This document shows, in pieces, positions 24,432-32,021 of a stretch of DNA of 35,650 nt (the stretch's first letter is position 1; the number at the start of each line of letters is the position of its first letter). Location: positions 1 to 35,650 of the forward strand of contig JAUHQG010000017.1 of the NCBI GenBank assembly GCA_030408475.1, read 5' to 3'. This DNA is from Candidatus Amphrikana amoebophyrae (GTDB lineage Bacteria; Chlamydiota; Chlamydiia; Chlamydiales; JACRBE01). The notes beneath the pieces were generated by a model that was not told where the DNA came from, searched no databases, and was given only the letters and a program-made list of their open reading frames with translations. The translations under genes and the position numbers were made by a program.

Positions 24432-24494
24432 AATAAAAAGAGAGCGCAAGCTCTCTTTTTTTTTGGATAGGAGAGGGTTAAAAGTGCCTTTGGC
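24417..24494 (+). repeat. 78-bp direct repeat, copy 1 (tRNA-Ser 3' end plus terminator)
   Basis: Identical to 24617-24694. It contains the last 15 nt of tRNA-Ser, the terminator hairpin and GGATAGGAGAGGG. It resembles an attachment-site duplication, but no integrase lies between the copies. Confidence 0.9.
24435..24464 (+). terminator. Terminator of tRNA-Ser
   Basis: AAAAAGAGAGC/GCTCTCTTTTT with loop GCAA and a nine-T run. Confidence 0.95.
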
Positions 24495-24610
24495 ACTTTT
24501 AAAGAAAAGCTTCGCTTTTCATTCGAACTCTTTGGGGTTCGTTTGGAGCGTCAGCGACAAGGTGGACGCGATTAGCGGCCAGTCCAAAGGACCGAAAAGG
24601 CGATAGCCTT
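24478..24610. repeat. Chain of six stem-loops
   Basis: Consecutive hairpins: 24478-24502 (TTAAAAGTGCC, loop TTT), 24504-24520 (GAAAAGC, loop TTC), 24524-24541 (CGAACTC, one G-T pair), 24548-24569 (GCGTC/GACGC), 24582-24592 (GTCC, loop AAA), 24597-24610 (AAGGC, loop GATA). They fill the space between the two tRNA-derived repeats. Confidence 0.7.
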
Positions 24611-24616
24611 GAGCCC

Positions 24617-24694
24617 ATCCCTCTCCTTCCGAATAAAAAGAGAGCGCAAGCTCTCTTTTTTTTTGGATAGGAGAGGGTTAAAAGTGCCTTTGGC
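24617..24694 (+). repeat. 78-bp direct repeat, copy 2
   Basis: Exact copy of 24417-24494 at a 200-bp offset, including a second terminator (24635-24664). After it the sequence diverges from what follows copy 1. Confidence 0.9.
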
Positions 24695-24757
24695 TCTTGA
24701 GAGATTCTATCTCGAGGTATTACTGCGATGCCGCTAGTTTTAAATTTTCCTTTCCGC

Positions 24758-24763
24758 TATAAT
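24758..24763 (+). promoter_or_regulatory. Candidate -10 of the nrdR-led operon
   Basis: TATAAT 65 nt before the nrdR GTG start, within an otherwise featureless 130 bp. No strong -35 is present. Confidence 0.35.
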
Positions 24764-24828
24764 CACCCTTTTGATACTGTTCATTCAAAACTCGAGTTGT
24801 GTTTAAATCATTTATTAATAGGTAAATC

Positions 24829-25296
24829 GTGCAATGTCCCTTCTGCGGAGATGAAGATATTAAAGTAACCGATTCGCGTAACGCTACTGACGCTAACGCT
24901 ATTCGACGTCGTAGACAATGTTTGAGTTGTCAAAAACGCTTTACTACTTTTGAAACCGTCGATTTAGCCGTTCAGGTTAAAAAAAGAGACGGCAGTTATC
25001 AAGATTTTAATTTAGAAAAATTAACTAATGGGCTATCTGCTGCTTGTAGGCATACTCGCGTTGGGCCTGAGCAAGTGAGCGCTCTCTCCTCAGAGGTCTC
25101 TTCCGAAATTATGGAAAAAGGGCTTCGTGAAATTGAAACTACCGTTATTGGTGAGATGATCATGCAAAAATTAAAGGTTTTGGATACCATTGCCTATATT
25201 AGATTTGCTTGCGTATATCGCCGATTTAAAGATATGGATGAGTTGATTAATGCTATTCAATCAGCGTCGACTCTTGAAACTATAATGAAAAACTGA
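24829..25296 (+). CDS. nrdR: Transcriptional repressor NrdR
   Basis: NrdR senses ATP/dATP and represses ribonucleotide reductase genes. The 155-aa protein has a zinc ribbon with Cys3, Cys6, Cys31 and Cys34 (CPFC, CLSC), the basic RRRRQ stretch, and an ATP-cone from about residue 48 (VQVKKRDGSYQDFNLEKL). GTG start; the zinc ribbon at residues 3-34 fixes the N-terminus. Its stop is 6 nt before dksA, the same pair as in C. trachomatis. No nrd genes occur in this window. Confidence 0.96.
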   Translation: MQCPFCGDEDIKVTDSRNATDANAIRRRRQCLSCQKRFTTFETVDLAVQVKKRDGSYQDFNLEKLTNGLSAACRHTRVGPEQVSALSSEVSSEIMEKGLREIETTVIGEMIMQKLKVLDTIAYIRFACVYRRFKDMDELINAIQSASTLETIMKN

Positions 25297-25302
25297 GGTC
25301 TT

Positions 25303-25677
25303 ATGGCACTATCAAAAGCAGATATCGAAGAATTTAAAGAAAAATTATTGACTCTAAGAGCTCAACACATGGGATCACTAAAAGAAGTGTCTGAAGATGT
25401 TAAAACCACTCAAGGGAATCCACATTCGCAACACCAAGCCGATCAAGGCACTGATGATTTTGAAAAAACTATCAGCATCGGAGTGGGAGCTAGAGAAATT
25501 TATGTTTTACACCAAATTGAACGAGCACTTGAAAAAATTGAAGAAGGTACATATGGGAAATGTGATATGTCTGGCGAAGATATCCCACGTAAAAGGCTAG
25601 ATGCTACCCCTTATGCTATAATGACTGTGGAATCACAAGCGAAAATGGAAAAAGAAGAGTTTGAGGAGATGGAGTGA
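25303..25677 (+). CDS. dksA: DksA/TraR-family protein with degenerate zinc finger
   Basis: DksA binds the RNA polymerase secondary channel and, with ppGpp in other bacteria, tunes promoters. The 124-aa protein has an N-terminal coiled coil (about 5-75, tip QADQGTDD) and the C4-finger scaffold YGKCDMSGEDIPRKRL. Only Cys87 remains: the other three positions are Ser90, Thr108 and Ser111. It can hardly bind zinc in the canonical way, like the Cys-poor DksA paralogs known elsewhere. Chlamydiae generally lack ppGpp synthases. Overlaps lspA by four bases. Confidence 0.93.
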   Translation: MALSKADIEEFKEKLLTLRAQHMGSLKEVSEDVKTTQGNPHSQHQADQGTDDFEKTISIGVGAREIYVLHQIERALEKIEEGTYGKCDMSGEDIPRKRLDATPYAIMTVESQAKMEKEEFEEME

Positions 25678-26204
25678 AAATTTCAAAGCGAACTTTACTC
25701 TATTCTTTGCTTTACTTAGCAGCTTTATTGGCTTGTGATAGCTTCTCCAAGTTTTGGACTTTTGAGAATATTGCTAAAATGAGCTGGCTTTATCCTTCTT
25801 ATCCCTATGGCGGCATCGCTGTTTTTAAGAACTTTTTGGGCATCAGTTTTAGCCTTAACTATGTCCAAAATACAGGTAGCGCCTGGGGTCTTTTCTCCGA
25901 TTATCAAATCCCTTTATTTATTGCACGATCCCTATTGGTCGGCGCTTTAATTATTTACCAGCTTTTCTTTTTAAAGAAACAGTATCATGCGTTTGCCCTC
26001 ACTATGGTTATCAGTGGAGCAATTGGCAACTTAGTGGATGTGGTTTTATATGGCCATGTCATTGATATGTTCCATTTTAATCTTTGGGGATACCACTATC
26101 CTGTCTTTAATATTGCAGATATGTCTATTTGCATTGGAGTTGTTTGGCTGATTATTTACTCAATTCGTGATTCTATTCGAGATCGGCGCACAAATGCCCA
26201 TTAA
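25674..26204 (+). CDS. lspA: Lipoprotein signal peptidase II
   Basis: LspA cleaves signal peptides of prolipoproteins at the lipidated Cys, in the inner membrane. Four hydrophobic segments in 176 aa; conserved boxes are ACDSFSK, NYVQNTGSAWGLF, GAIGNLVD with catalytic Asp122, and FNIADM with catalytic Asp149. It starts at a GTG that overlaps the dksA TGA (GTGA) with GAGGAG upstream. Targets in this window include the ZnuA-like and BamE-like lipoproteins. Same place as in C. trachomatis (CT406-408). Confidence 0.95.
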   Translation: MKISKRTLLYSLLYLAALLACDSFSKFWTFENIAKMSWLYPSYPYGGIAVFKNFLGISFSLNYVQNTGSAWGLFSDYQIPLFIARSLLVGALIIYQLFFLKKQYHAFALTMVISGAIGNLVDVVLYGHVIDMFHFNLWGYHYPVFNIADMSICIGVVWLIIYSIRDSIRDRRTNAH

Positions 26205-26808
26205 ACTTTTACAAGCCTCTCGTTATTTGACTCATTCTGTATTGCTATCTGTTAATGATTTAGCTCACATTATTGACTTATTAGGTTGTCAGGTTTGTAA
26301 CATCTCTAAGGTAGTAGAAAATTTTGACTACAAAAACCAGCTTTTACAGGTGTATCAAAATTATTTAGAAGATTTTAATCTAAATCAAGTGGCATTACCT
26401 AAATATAGAGCTAATTTATCTTGCGCTTTCACTCTAGATTCTAATTGCCTTAATACTCAAATATTATCTGATAATCGCCTTATTATTAGACCCACTTTGC
26501 CGATTATTCAGGTGGGGTTATTTACATTTGCAATGAGTAGCGATGGCAAAGTTTTGTCTGGCTCTTTAGGTGATTCTACTCGCTCCTTTGGCTTACAGTT
26601 TTCTTTCCCTGCTATTTTTCGTGACCCATTGTCAGGTAAGAATTGCAACGGCCTTAAAGATAGTATCAATGCGCCCGCTTGGAAACTTCTAACTAAGTGG
26701 ATCAGAAATCATAGTCGCCTCTTGAAGATAAAGCGCGACCATGAGATGATAGCTTCTAATCTCCGAGCAGCAAATAGTATGGATCAAATATGTCACGTCT
26801 CGTTTTAG
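26194..26808 (+). CDS. Hypothetical protein between lspA and cinA
   Basis: A 204-aa protein I cannot identify. No signal peptide or membrane segment; mixed helices and strands, with IIQVGLFTFAMSSDGKVLSG and FPAIFRDPLSGKNC as the most patterned parts. It overlaps lspA by 11 nt and cinA by 19 nt, so it is translated within the operon and is unlikely to be spurious; codon use resembles its neighbours. The start at ATG 26194 is preferred over 26167, which would lie deeper in lspA. Confidence 0.7.
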   Translation: MPIKLLQASRYLTHSVLLSVNDLAHIIDLLGCQVCNISKVVENFDYKNQLLQVYQNYLEDFNLNQVALPKYRANLSCAFTLDSNCLNTQILSDNRLIIRPTLPIIQVGLFTFAMSSDGKVLSGSLGDSTRSFGLQFSFPAIFRDPLSGKNCNGLKDSINAPAWKLLTKWIRNHSRLLKIKRDHEMIASNLRAANSMDQICHVSF

Positions 26809-27989
26809 TTGCCATTGGTAACGAAATTTTAAAGGGATTTACACTAAATTCCAATATCCATTTCCTCTCCACTCTCTTAACAAAAGAAGGGTTTGAAGTG
26901 GAGACTCACATCACTGTTTCTGATCACCCTGATGAAATTATTAAAGCTTTTAAAATGGGCGATATTATCATTTCAACAGGCGGATTGGGCCCAACTTTAG
27001 ACGATCTAACTAAAGAAATTGCGGCTAAATTTATGGATAAAAAGCTGATTTATAGCGAGCAAGTAGCTTGTGATATTAAAGCTCGATTTGGCGATATTCC
27101 TTCTATTAAAAATCAAGCGATGATGCCTTTAGATTCACACTATTTAAAAAATAGTATCGGTACCGCTTTTGGCATCTGCATGGAAAATAACGGTAAGCAT
27201 CTCATCTTAATGCCGGGCGTTTTTCGAGAAATGATACTGATGGCTCAAAATGAACTCATCCCTTATCTTAAGACCGTTATTAAGATTAAAAAGAAAAATC
27301 AAGTTGAATTTCATCTCACTCACAAAATCGAAAGCAATATAGACCCTTTTTTACGAGAGCCATCTGATAAGTTTCCTGCAGTCGAAATGGGTATATATCC
27401 TCATAGAGCACAGTTGACAGTGAGATTTTCCTCTACTGATTCACTGGATCTCATTTCAACATTGTTTATTGATGAATTTGAAACATTTATCTTTGATTCT
27501 GAAGATGGATCGATAGAAATGGCCTTGCATGATCTGATGATAAAAAAAGGGTTGACCCTCTCTACTGCTGAATCTTGCACAGGTGGAACTATTTCTTCAA
27601 AGATTACCCGAATTAGCGGCGCTTCAGATTATTTTTTAGGAGGGGTCGTTAGTTATACGAATGATGTTAAAATGAAGGTTCTTGGGGTTAACCCAGCTAC
27701 TTTAAGAGATTTTGGAGCCGTATCACATGAATGCGTGAAGCAGATGGCTTCAGGGGCTCGCTCACTTTGTTCAAGTGATTATGCCATTGCTATTTCAGGA
27801 ATTGCAGGACCAAATGGCGGCTCCGAAGAAAAACCAGTGGGATTAGTCTATTTTGCTATCGCTTCAGAAAGTGGATGCGAAGCTTTTACTGTCCCCATTA
27901 AAATTAGAACAGATAGAGAAGTGGTTATAGAACTCACTTCAAACTATGTATTAGGTGCACTTTACAGAAGGGTTAAGTTTGGACAATGA
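26790..27989 (+). CDS. cinA: CinA-family protein
   Basis: A 399-aa two-domain CinA: an N-terminal MoCF/ADP-ribose pyrophosphatase-like domain (IGNEILKG, STGGLGPTLDDLTKE) and a C-terminal PncC-type NMN amidase domain (STAESCTGG near 256-264, SGIAGPNGGSEEKPVG). In other bacteria it recycles NMN and cleans up pyridine nucleotides. The start overlaps the preceding gene by 19 nt, and its end overlaps the following methyltransferase. Confidence 0.95.
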   Translation: MSRLVLVAIGNEILKGFTLNSNIHFLSTLLTKEGFEVETHITVSDHPDEIIKAFKMGDIIISTGGLGPTLDDLTKEIAAKFMDKKLIYSEQVACDIKARFGDIPSIKNQAMMPLDSHYLKNSIGTAFGICMENNGKHLILMPGVFREMILMAQNELIPYLKTVIKIKKKNQVEFHLTHKIESNIDPFLREPSDKFPAVEMGIYPHRAQLTVRFSSTDSLDLISTLFIDEFETFIFDSEDGSIEMALHDLMIKKGLTLSTAESCTGGTISSKITRISGASDYFLGGVVSYTNDVKMKVLGVNPATLRDFGAVSHECVKQMASGARSLCSSDYAIAISGIAGPNGGSEEKPVGLVYFAIASESGCEAFTVPIKIRTDREVVIELTSNYVLGALYRRVKFGQ

Positions 27990-28803
27990 TTATGAGCTGA
28001 TAGATAGCGGCAATGAAAAAAAACTCGAGCGATTTGGACCCCATATAATGGAGCGCCCCTGCTTTCAAGCTATTTGGCAACCATCAAAAAATGAAAAAGT
28101 ATGGAATAAAGCTCAATATATATTCTCTCGCGAAGGGAGAAACTTGTGGAAAAAACGGGGAAATGATGATGTTTGGGAAATTGATTTCGAAGGGATGAAA
28201 CTCAAGCTTTCTCCCACAGATTTTGGTCACTTGGGGCTATTTCCTGAACATAAAATGCTTTGGAAATGGATGCAGACTCAAATTGGCAAATTAACTGGTG
28301 AAGTGAATGTATTGAATCTATTTGCTTACACAGGTTGCGCTACTTTAGCTGCCGCTCAAAAAGGGGCTAAAGTTTGTCACGTTGATGCTTCTAAAAAATC
28401 GGTTGCTTGGGCAAAGGAAAATGCGGCATTAAATGGTCTTGAAAAGCATCCTATTCGGTGGATTGTTGATGACGCATTAAAGTTTATGAAGAGGGAAGCT
28501 AAAAGAGAAAATCACTACGAAGGGATTATTCTCGATCCTCCTTCTTTTGGTCGCGGGGCTCAAGGTCAATTGTTTAAAATTGAAGAGCACTTAATGGAAA
28601 TGCTCTCTGTAGCAGCTGATCTACTTAAGAAAAAGGGGAAATTCTTAATTTTATCCTGTCATACCCCTGGCATATCTCCCCTTGTTTTAAAGCGAGTAGT
28701 TGAGCAAATTTGGCCAGGCAAAAAACTCTCTAGCGGAGAAATGATTGTCGATGGAGAAAATGAGTTACCTTGTGGAAGTTATGTAAGGTGGTCGGTGTGT
28801 TAA
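27979..28803 (+). CDS. Class I SAM-dependent RNA methyltransferase (RlmI/RlmK-like)
   Basis: The SAM-binding motif I is LNLFAYTGCATLAAA and the active-site motif is LDPPSFGRG, as in the RlmI/RlmK 23S rRNA methyltransferase group; the substrate base is not certain. It lacks an N-terminal PUA domain. I prefer TTG 27979, preceded by AGAAGGG six nt upstream and overlapping cinA by 11 nt; GTG 27955 is possible. Counterpart of CT404 as I recall, followed by the SpoU gene as there. Confidence 0.88.
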   Translation: MDNDYELIDSGNEKKLERFGPHIMERPCFQAIWQPSKNEKVWNKAQYIFSREGRNLWKKRGNDDVWEIDFEGMKLKLSPTDFGHLGLFPEHKMLWKWMQTQIGKLTGEVNVLNLFAYTGCATLAAAQKGAKVCHVDASKKSVAWAKENAALNGLEKHPIRWIVDDALKFMKREAKRENHYEGIILDPPSFGRGAQGQLFKIEEHLMEMLSVAADLLKKKGKFLILSCHTPGISPLVLKRVVEQIWPGKKLSSGEMIVDGENELPCGSYVRWSVC

Positions 28804-29600
28804 TTGAGAGTTTTCAAAATCCTAAAGTGAAATTGCTGGGTAAACTAAAAAATAAAAGAGCTCGGGATCAAACATCACTTTTTTTTGTTGAAGGGTATCG
28901 CGAAATATTGCGCCTGAGCGAAGGTGAGACTGAAATTGATATGCTCTTTTATTGTCCTGAGCTGTTTTTACAGGATAACGAAAAAGATTTGATTGAAAAA
29001 GTGGGTGAAAAAACGACTCAAATATATCGCTTGCCTAAAGCTATATTTGAAAAAATATCAATGAGAGATAGACCTGATGGGCTCGCTCTTATTGCCAAAC
29101 AAAAGCGTTTAGGATTTTTTGAACTTGAAGAGATTTTAAAAAATGAGGCTAATCCTTTCTTTTGTATTGCAGAATCTATCGAAAAACCTGGCAATTTAGG
29201 CTCCATCTTGCGCTCATGTGACGCTGTTGGGATCAATGGTTTGATTGTTTGCGATGAATGCACTGATGTTTATAACCCCAATGTGGTTCGATCAAGTGTG
29301 GGGACCCTTTTTACGGTGCCTATTTTTCAACTTACAAGTAAGGAGACAATTGCATTATTGTATCGTTACAATTGTGCGATAGTGACGACAAGTCCTTCTG
29401 CTAAGCAAAACTATACCGATGTCGATTACAGGGGAGCAGTTGCTATTGCAATGGGCACCGAACAGGTGGGTCTTACTGAGCAATGGTTCAATGAGAAATT
29501 TGAGCAAGTTTCTATTCCAATGATGGGAAAGGCCGATTCTTTAAATGTGGCTAATGCAACCACCTTATTATTATACGAAGTATTGAGGCAAAGAAGATGA
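28797..29600 (+). CDS. SpoU/TrmH-family RNA 2'-O-methyltransferase
   Basis: A SPOUT-fold enzyme methylating ribose in rRNA or tRNA. Motif 1 EKPGNLGSILRSCDAVG, motif 2 AMGTEQVGL and motif 3 PMMGKADSLNVANA are intact; an N-terminal SpoU substrate-binding domain precedes them. GTG at 28797 (MLIESFQNPKV) with AAGGTGG upstream is the likely start, overlapping the previous gene by 7 nt. 267 aa is normal. Counterpart of CT403. Stop overlaps the next ATG (ATGA). Confidence 0.9.
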   Translation: MLIESFQNPKVKLLGKLKNKRARDQTSLFFVEGYREILRLSEGETEIDMLFYCPELFLQDNEKDLIEKVGEKTTQIYRLPKAIFEKISMRDRPDGLALIAKQKRLGFFELEEILKNEANPFFCIAESIEKPGNLGSILRSCDAVGINGLIVCDECTDVYNPNVVRSSVGTLFTVPIFQLTSKETIALLYRYNCAIVTTSPSAKQNYTDVDYRGAVAIAMGTEQVGLTEQWFNEKFEQVSIPMMGKADSLNVANATTLLLYEVLRQRR

Positions 29601-30226
29601 ATATAATTTTTCATGATAACCATCTATTAGTTGTGGAAAAAGAAGCGGGTCTTCTCACTCAACCCACTGAGCTTTGTCAAGATTCTTTGGAAACTAGAGT
29701 TAAAGCTTGGCTTCAAAAAGAACTTAATAAAGAAGTTGTATTCCTTAAAACAGTTCACAGGCTCGATAAAGGAGTTAGCGGTCTCGTTATTTTTACAAGG
29801 TCTTCAAAAGCGACAGCTAGAATGTCGAAATTAATCAAAGACCAAAAGATTAAAAAAACTTATTTTACAGAAGTAGAAGGTTTAGTTAAAAAAGATAGTG
29901 GCACTTTAACTCACTTCTTAGAAAAAAAAGAGTTTATAGCTAAGGTGTATGATATAGAGCAGTTTGATACTAAAGAAGCAATTTTAAATTACACTGTTTT
30001 AAAGCGAAATGAGTCAACTTCAGTTTTAAAAGTGGAGCTCATTACAGGACGCTATCACCAAATTAGAGCTCAGCTCAGCTATATTGGCCATCCCATCGTT
30101 GGAGATCAAAAATATGGCGCTAAATTTAAACAGGCAAATATCCATTTGCGTCATTCAATTTTAGAGTTTATTCATCCTGTTACCCAAAAACTTCTTAGGT
30201 TACAATTGCCTGATACTGGCTTTTAA
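29597..30226 (+). CDS. RluA-family pseudouridine synthase
   Basis: Converts uridine to pseudouridine in rRNA or tRNA. Catalytic Asp57 lies in HRLDKGVSG (54-62); GRYHQIRAQLSYIGHPIVGDQKYG is the usual C-terminal box. At 209 aa it is a short form without an S4 domain, like RluA or TruC. The exact target position cannot be read. It overlaps the SpoU gene by four bases, forming a run of three RNA-modification genes. Confidence 0.93.
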   Translation: MNIIFHDNHLLVVEKEAGLLTQPTELCQDSLETRVKAWLQKELNKEVVFLKTVHRLDKGVSGLVIFTRSSKATARMSKLIKDQKIKKTYFTEVEGLVKKDSGTLTHFLEKKEFIAKVYDIEQFDTKEAILNYTVLKRNESTSVLKVELITGRYHQIRAQLSYIGHPIVGDQKYGAKFKQANIHLRHSILEFIHPVTQKLLRLQLPDTGF

Positions 30227-30253
30227 ATCGAGTTTGCTGTACTATATGGGACT

Positions 30254-30874
30254 ATGAGAAATGCTATACAAAATTCAGTCGACCTTGCTGTTAAAGCGAT
30301 CGAAACTTTAAATCTAAAATCAACTCAAAATTTCATTGAGAGAGTTAGCCTTTCTTTGGCTAAAATTTTAGATAGTGGCAATAAAATTTTAATTGCAGGA
30401 AATGGCGGAAGTTTATGCGATGCTATGCATTTTGCTGAAGAACTAACCGGATATTTTCGAAAAAAAAGGAAGGCATTTCCAGCTATTGCTTTAGCTGATC
30501 CAGCGCATATGTCTTGTGTTGCTAACGATACCGATTTTGAGTCTGTTTTTTCAAGGGGCGTTGAAGCTCTTGGAAAAGAGGGTGATGCTTTAGTTGTTTT
30601 GTCTACCAGTGGAAATTCTCCCAATATCATTAAGGCTGTTAGTCAAGCTCAATCTGATGGTATTGTCACAATTGCTTTTCTTGGAAAAAGCGGAGGACAA
30701 TTAAAAGGGATGTGCGATTTTGAATGGATTGTGGAAGGCTTTGAAACTTCTGATCGCATTCAAGAAGCTCATATGACAGCCATTCATATCATTATTGAAA
30801 TGATCGAACTAAAACTTCTTTATTCACCTAAACAGTTGGATGAAAGAGTTTTAGCTCAAAATACTTCAGTTTAA
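30254..30874 (+). CDS. gmhA: Sedoheptulose-7-phosphate isomerase
   Basis: GmhA makes D-glycero-D-manno-heptose-7-phosphate, the first step toward LPS core heptose. The 206-aa SIS protein follows E. coli GmhA closely: GNGGSLCDAMHFAEELTGY with His59 and Glu63, STSGNSPN, and DRIQEAHM. DiaA is the similar alternative, but the metal/catalytic residues favour GmhA. It is 27 nt after the pseudouridine synthase and 28 nt before lpxK. Pathogenic Chlamydia have no heptose in their lipooligosaccharide. Confidence 0.92.
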   Translation: MRNAIQNSVDLAVKAIETLNLKSTQNFIERVSLSLAKILDSGNKILIAGNGGSLCDAMHFAEELTGYFRKKRKAFPAIALADPAHMSCVANDTDFESVFSRGVEALGKEGDALVVLSTSGNSPNIIKAVSQAQSDGIVTIAFLGKSGGQLKGMCDFEWIVEGFETSDRIQEAHMTAIHIIIEMIELKLLYSPKQLDERVLAQNTSV

Positions 30875-30902
30875 AATTTATAAATCTTTACCCAAATTTA
30901 GG

Positions 30903-32003
30903 ATGAAAAAGAGCCATATACTCTCTCACACTCTCGCGAAGAAGCTTGAGATTTCTACTTTAAAGGCGATTAAAAATAAAGAGCGCCCTTTTGTCCTTTT
31001 TTTTCTCTATTTATTGAGTTTGTTTTTCCGATTTGCTCTTTTTAGCCGCAATTTAGCCTATTGTTTAAAGATAAAAAAAGGGAAAAAACTACCAACTAAA
31101 GTGGTGAGTATTGGAAATATAACGGCTGGTGGAACTGGGAAAACCCCTTTTGCAATCCTTTTATTAAGCTTAATATCAGACAAGCAAAAGTGCGCTCTTC
31201 TCTCTTCTGGTTATCGGAAAATTTCTAAAAAAGATGGGATAATCAACTTGGATTCAAGTGATGCTAAAGATATGGGTGATGAGCCTTTTTTAATTGCTTC
31301 CACTTTTCCAAATGTAGATGTTTACTCTATCAAGGATCGAAAGCCTTTTTTATCCAATTTTTCTGCTGGAATGTGTGATGTGCTTTTATTAGATGATGGC
31401 ATGCAAAAAAGGGACATCCAAAGAGATTTGGAAATAGTGTGTATGAGAGGATCTGATCTATTTGGGCATGGCTATTTTATTCCTCGAGGCCTTTTGCGAG
31501 ACAATCCTAAAAGATTAAAATCAGCTCATTTAATCTGCGTGAATGAAATTACAGATGAAGCCCATTTTATGAAGCTTTGTAAAAAAATTAAAAAATATAG
31601 CAGCTCTCCTGTAGTGGGGGCTGAAATGGTAATATTGAGTGCAACGACTTTAAAAGGGGATAGTGTTGTTATTGAACCTGGTTTAAAAGTGGGCGTTTTT
31701 TGCGCTACTGCTAATCCCGACAGCTTTATTAATTCGATAAAAAAGAAAAATATTACCTGCGTTGGCTTGTTAACAGGGGCGGATCATTCTAAATTTGATG
31801 ATAATCAATTGAGAGATTTCGCTACAGAATGTCAAAAGAGAGGGGTTCATGCCTTAGTATGCACTCAAAAAGATAGCGTTAAATTGTCACCAAAATTAGA
31901 AATTGATTTACCCATATATGTGTTAAATGGGCAATTAAAGGTCACTTATGGTATAAGACATTTTGAACATTTTATAAATCAGATTTCCGGTTGGAAGTCA
32001 TAG
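30903..32003 (+). CDS. lpxK: Tetraacyldisaccharide 4'-kinase
   Basis: LpxK phosphorylates lipid A disaccharide at the 4' position, at the inner membrane. The 366-aa protein has an N-terminal membrane-associating helix (about 28-46), SIGNITAGGTGKTP with the P-loop at 76-81, LLSSGYR, MGDEP, LLDDGMQKRDIQRD and GADHSKF. All are LpxK hallmarks. Follows gmhA, so lipid A and core heptose functions are side by side. Start at ATG 30903. Confidence 0.95.
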   Translation: MKKSHILSHTLAKKLEISTLKAIKNKERPFVLFFLYLLSLFFRFALFSRNLAYCLKIKKGKKLPTKVVSIGNITAGGTGKTPFAILLLSLISDKQKCALLSSGYRKISKKDGIINLDSSDAKDMGDEPFLIASTFPNVDVYSIKDRKPFLSNFSAGMCDVLLLDDGMQKRDIQRDLEIVCMRGSDLFGHGYFIPRGLLRDNPKRLKSAHLICVNEITDEAHFMKLCKKIKKYSSSPVVGAEMVILSATTLKGDSVVIEPGLKVGVFCATANPDSFINSIKKKNITCVGLLTGADHSKFDDNQLRDFATECQKRGVHALVCTQKDSVKLSPKLEIDLPIYVLNGQLKVTYGIRHFEHFINQISGWKS

Positions 32004-32021
32004 AGATTTGGATTGATATAT

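Noticed and set aside
24257..24606. Open frames over tRNA-Ser and the hairpin chain on both strands
   Set aside because: They overlap the tRNA and repeats; translations are not protein-like.
24417..24694. Intact integrative element between the tRNA-Ser repeats
   Set aside because: Only 122 bp lie between the copies and there is no integrase or other gene; kept only as a possible remnant.
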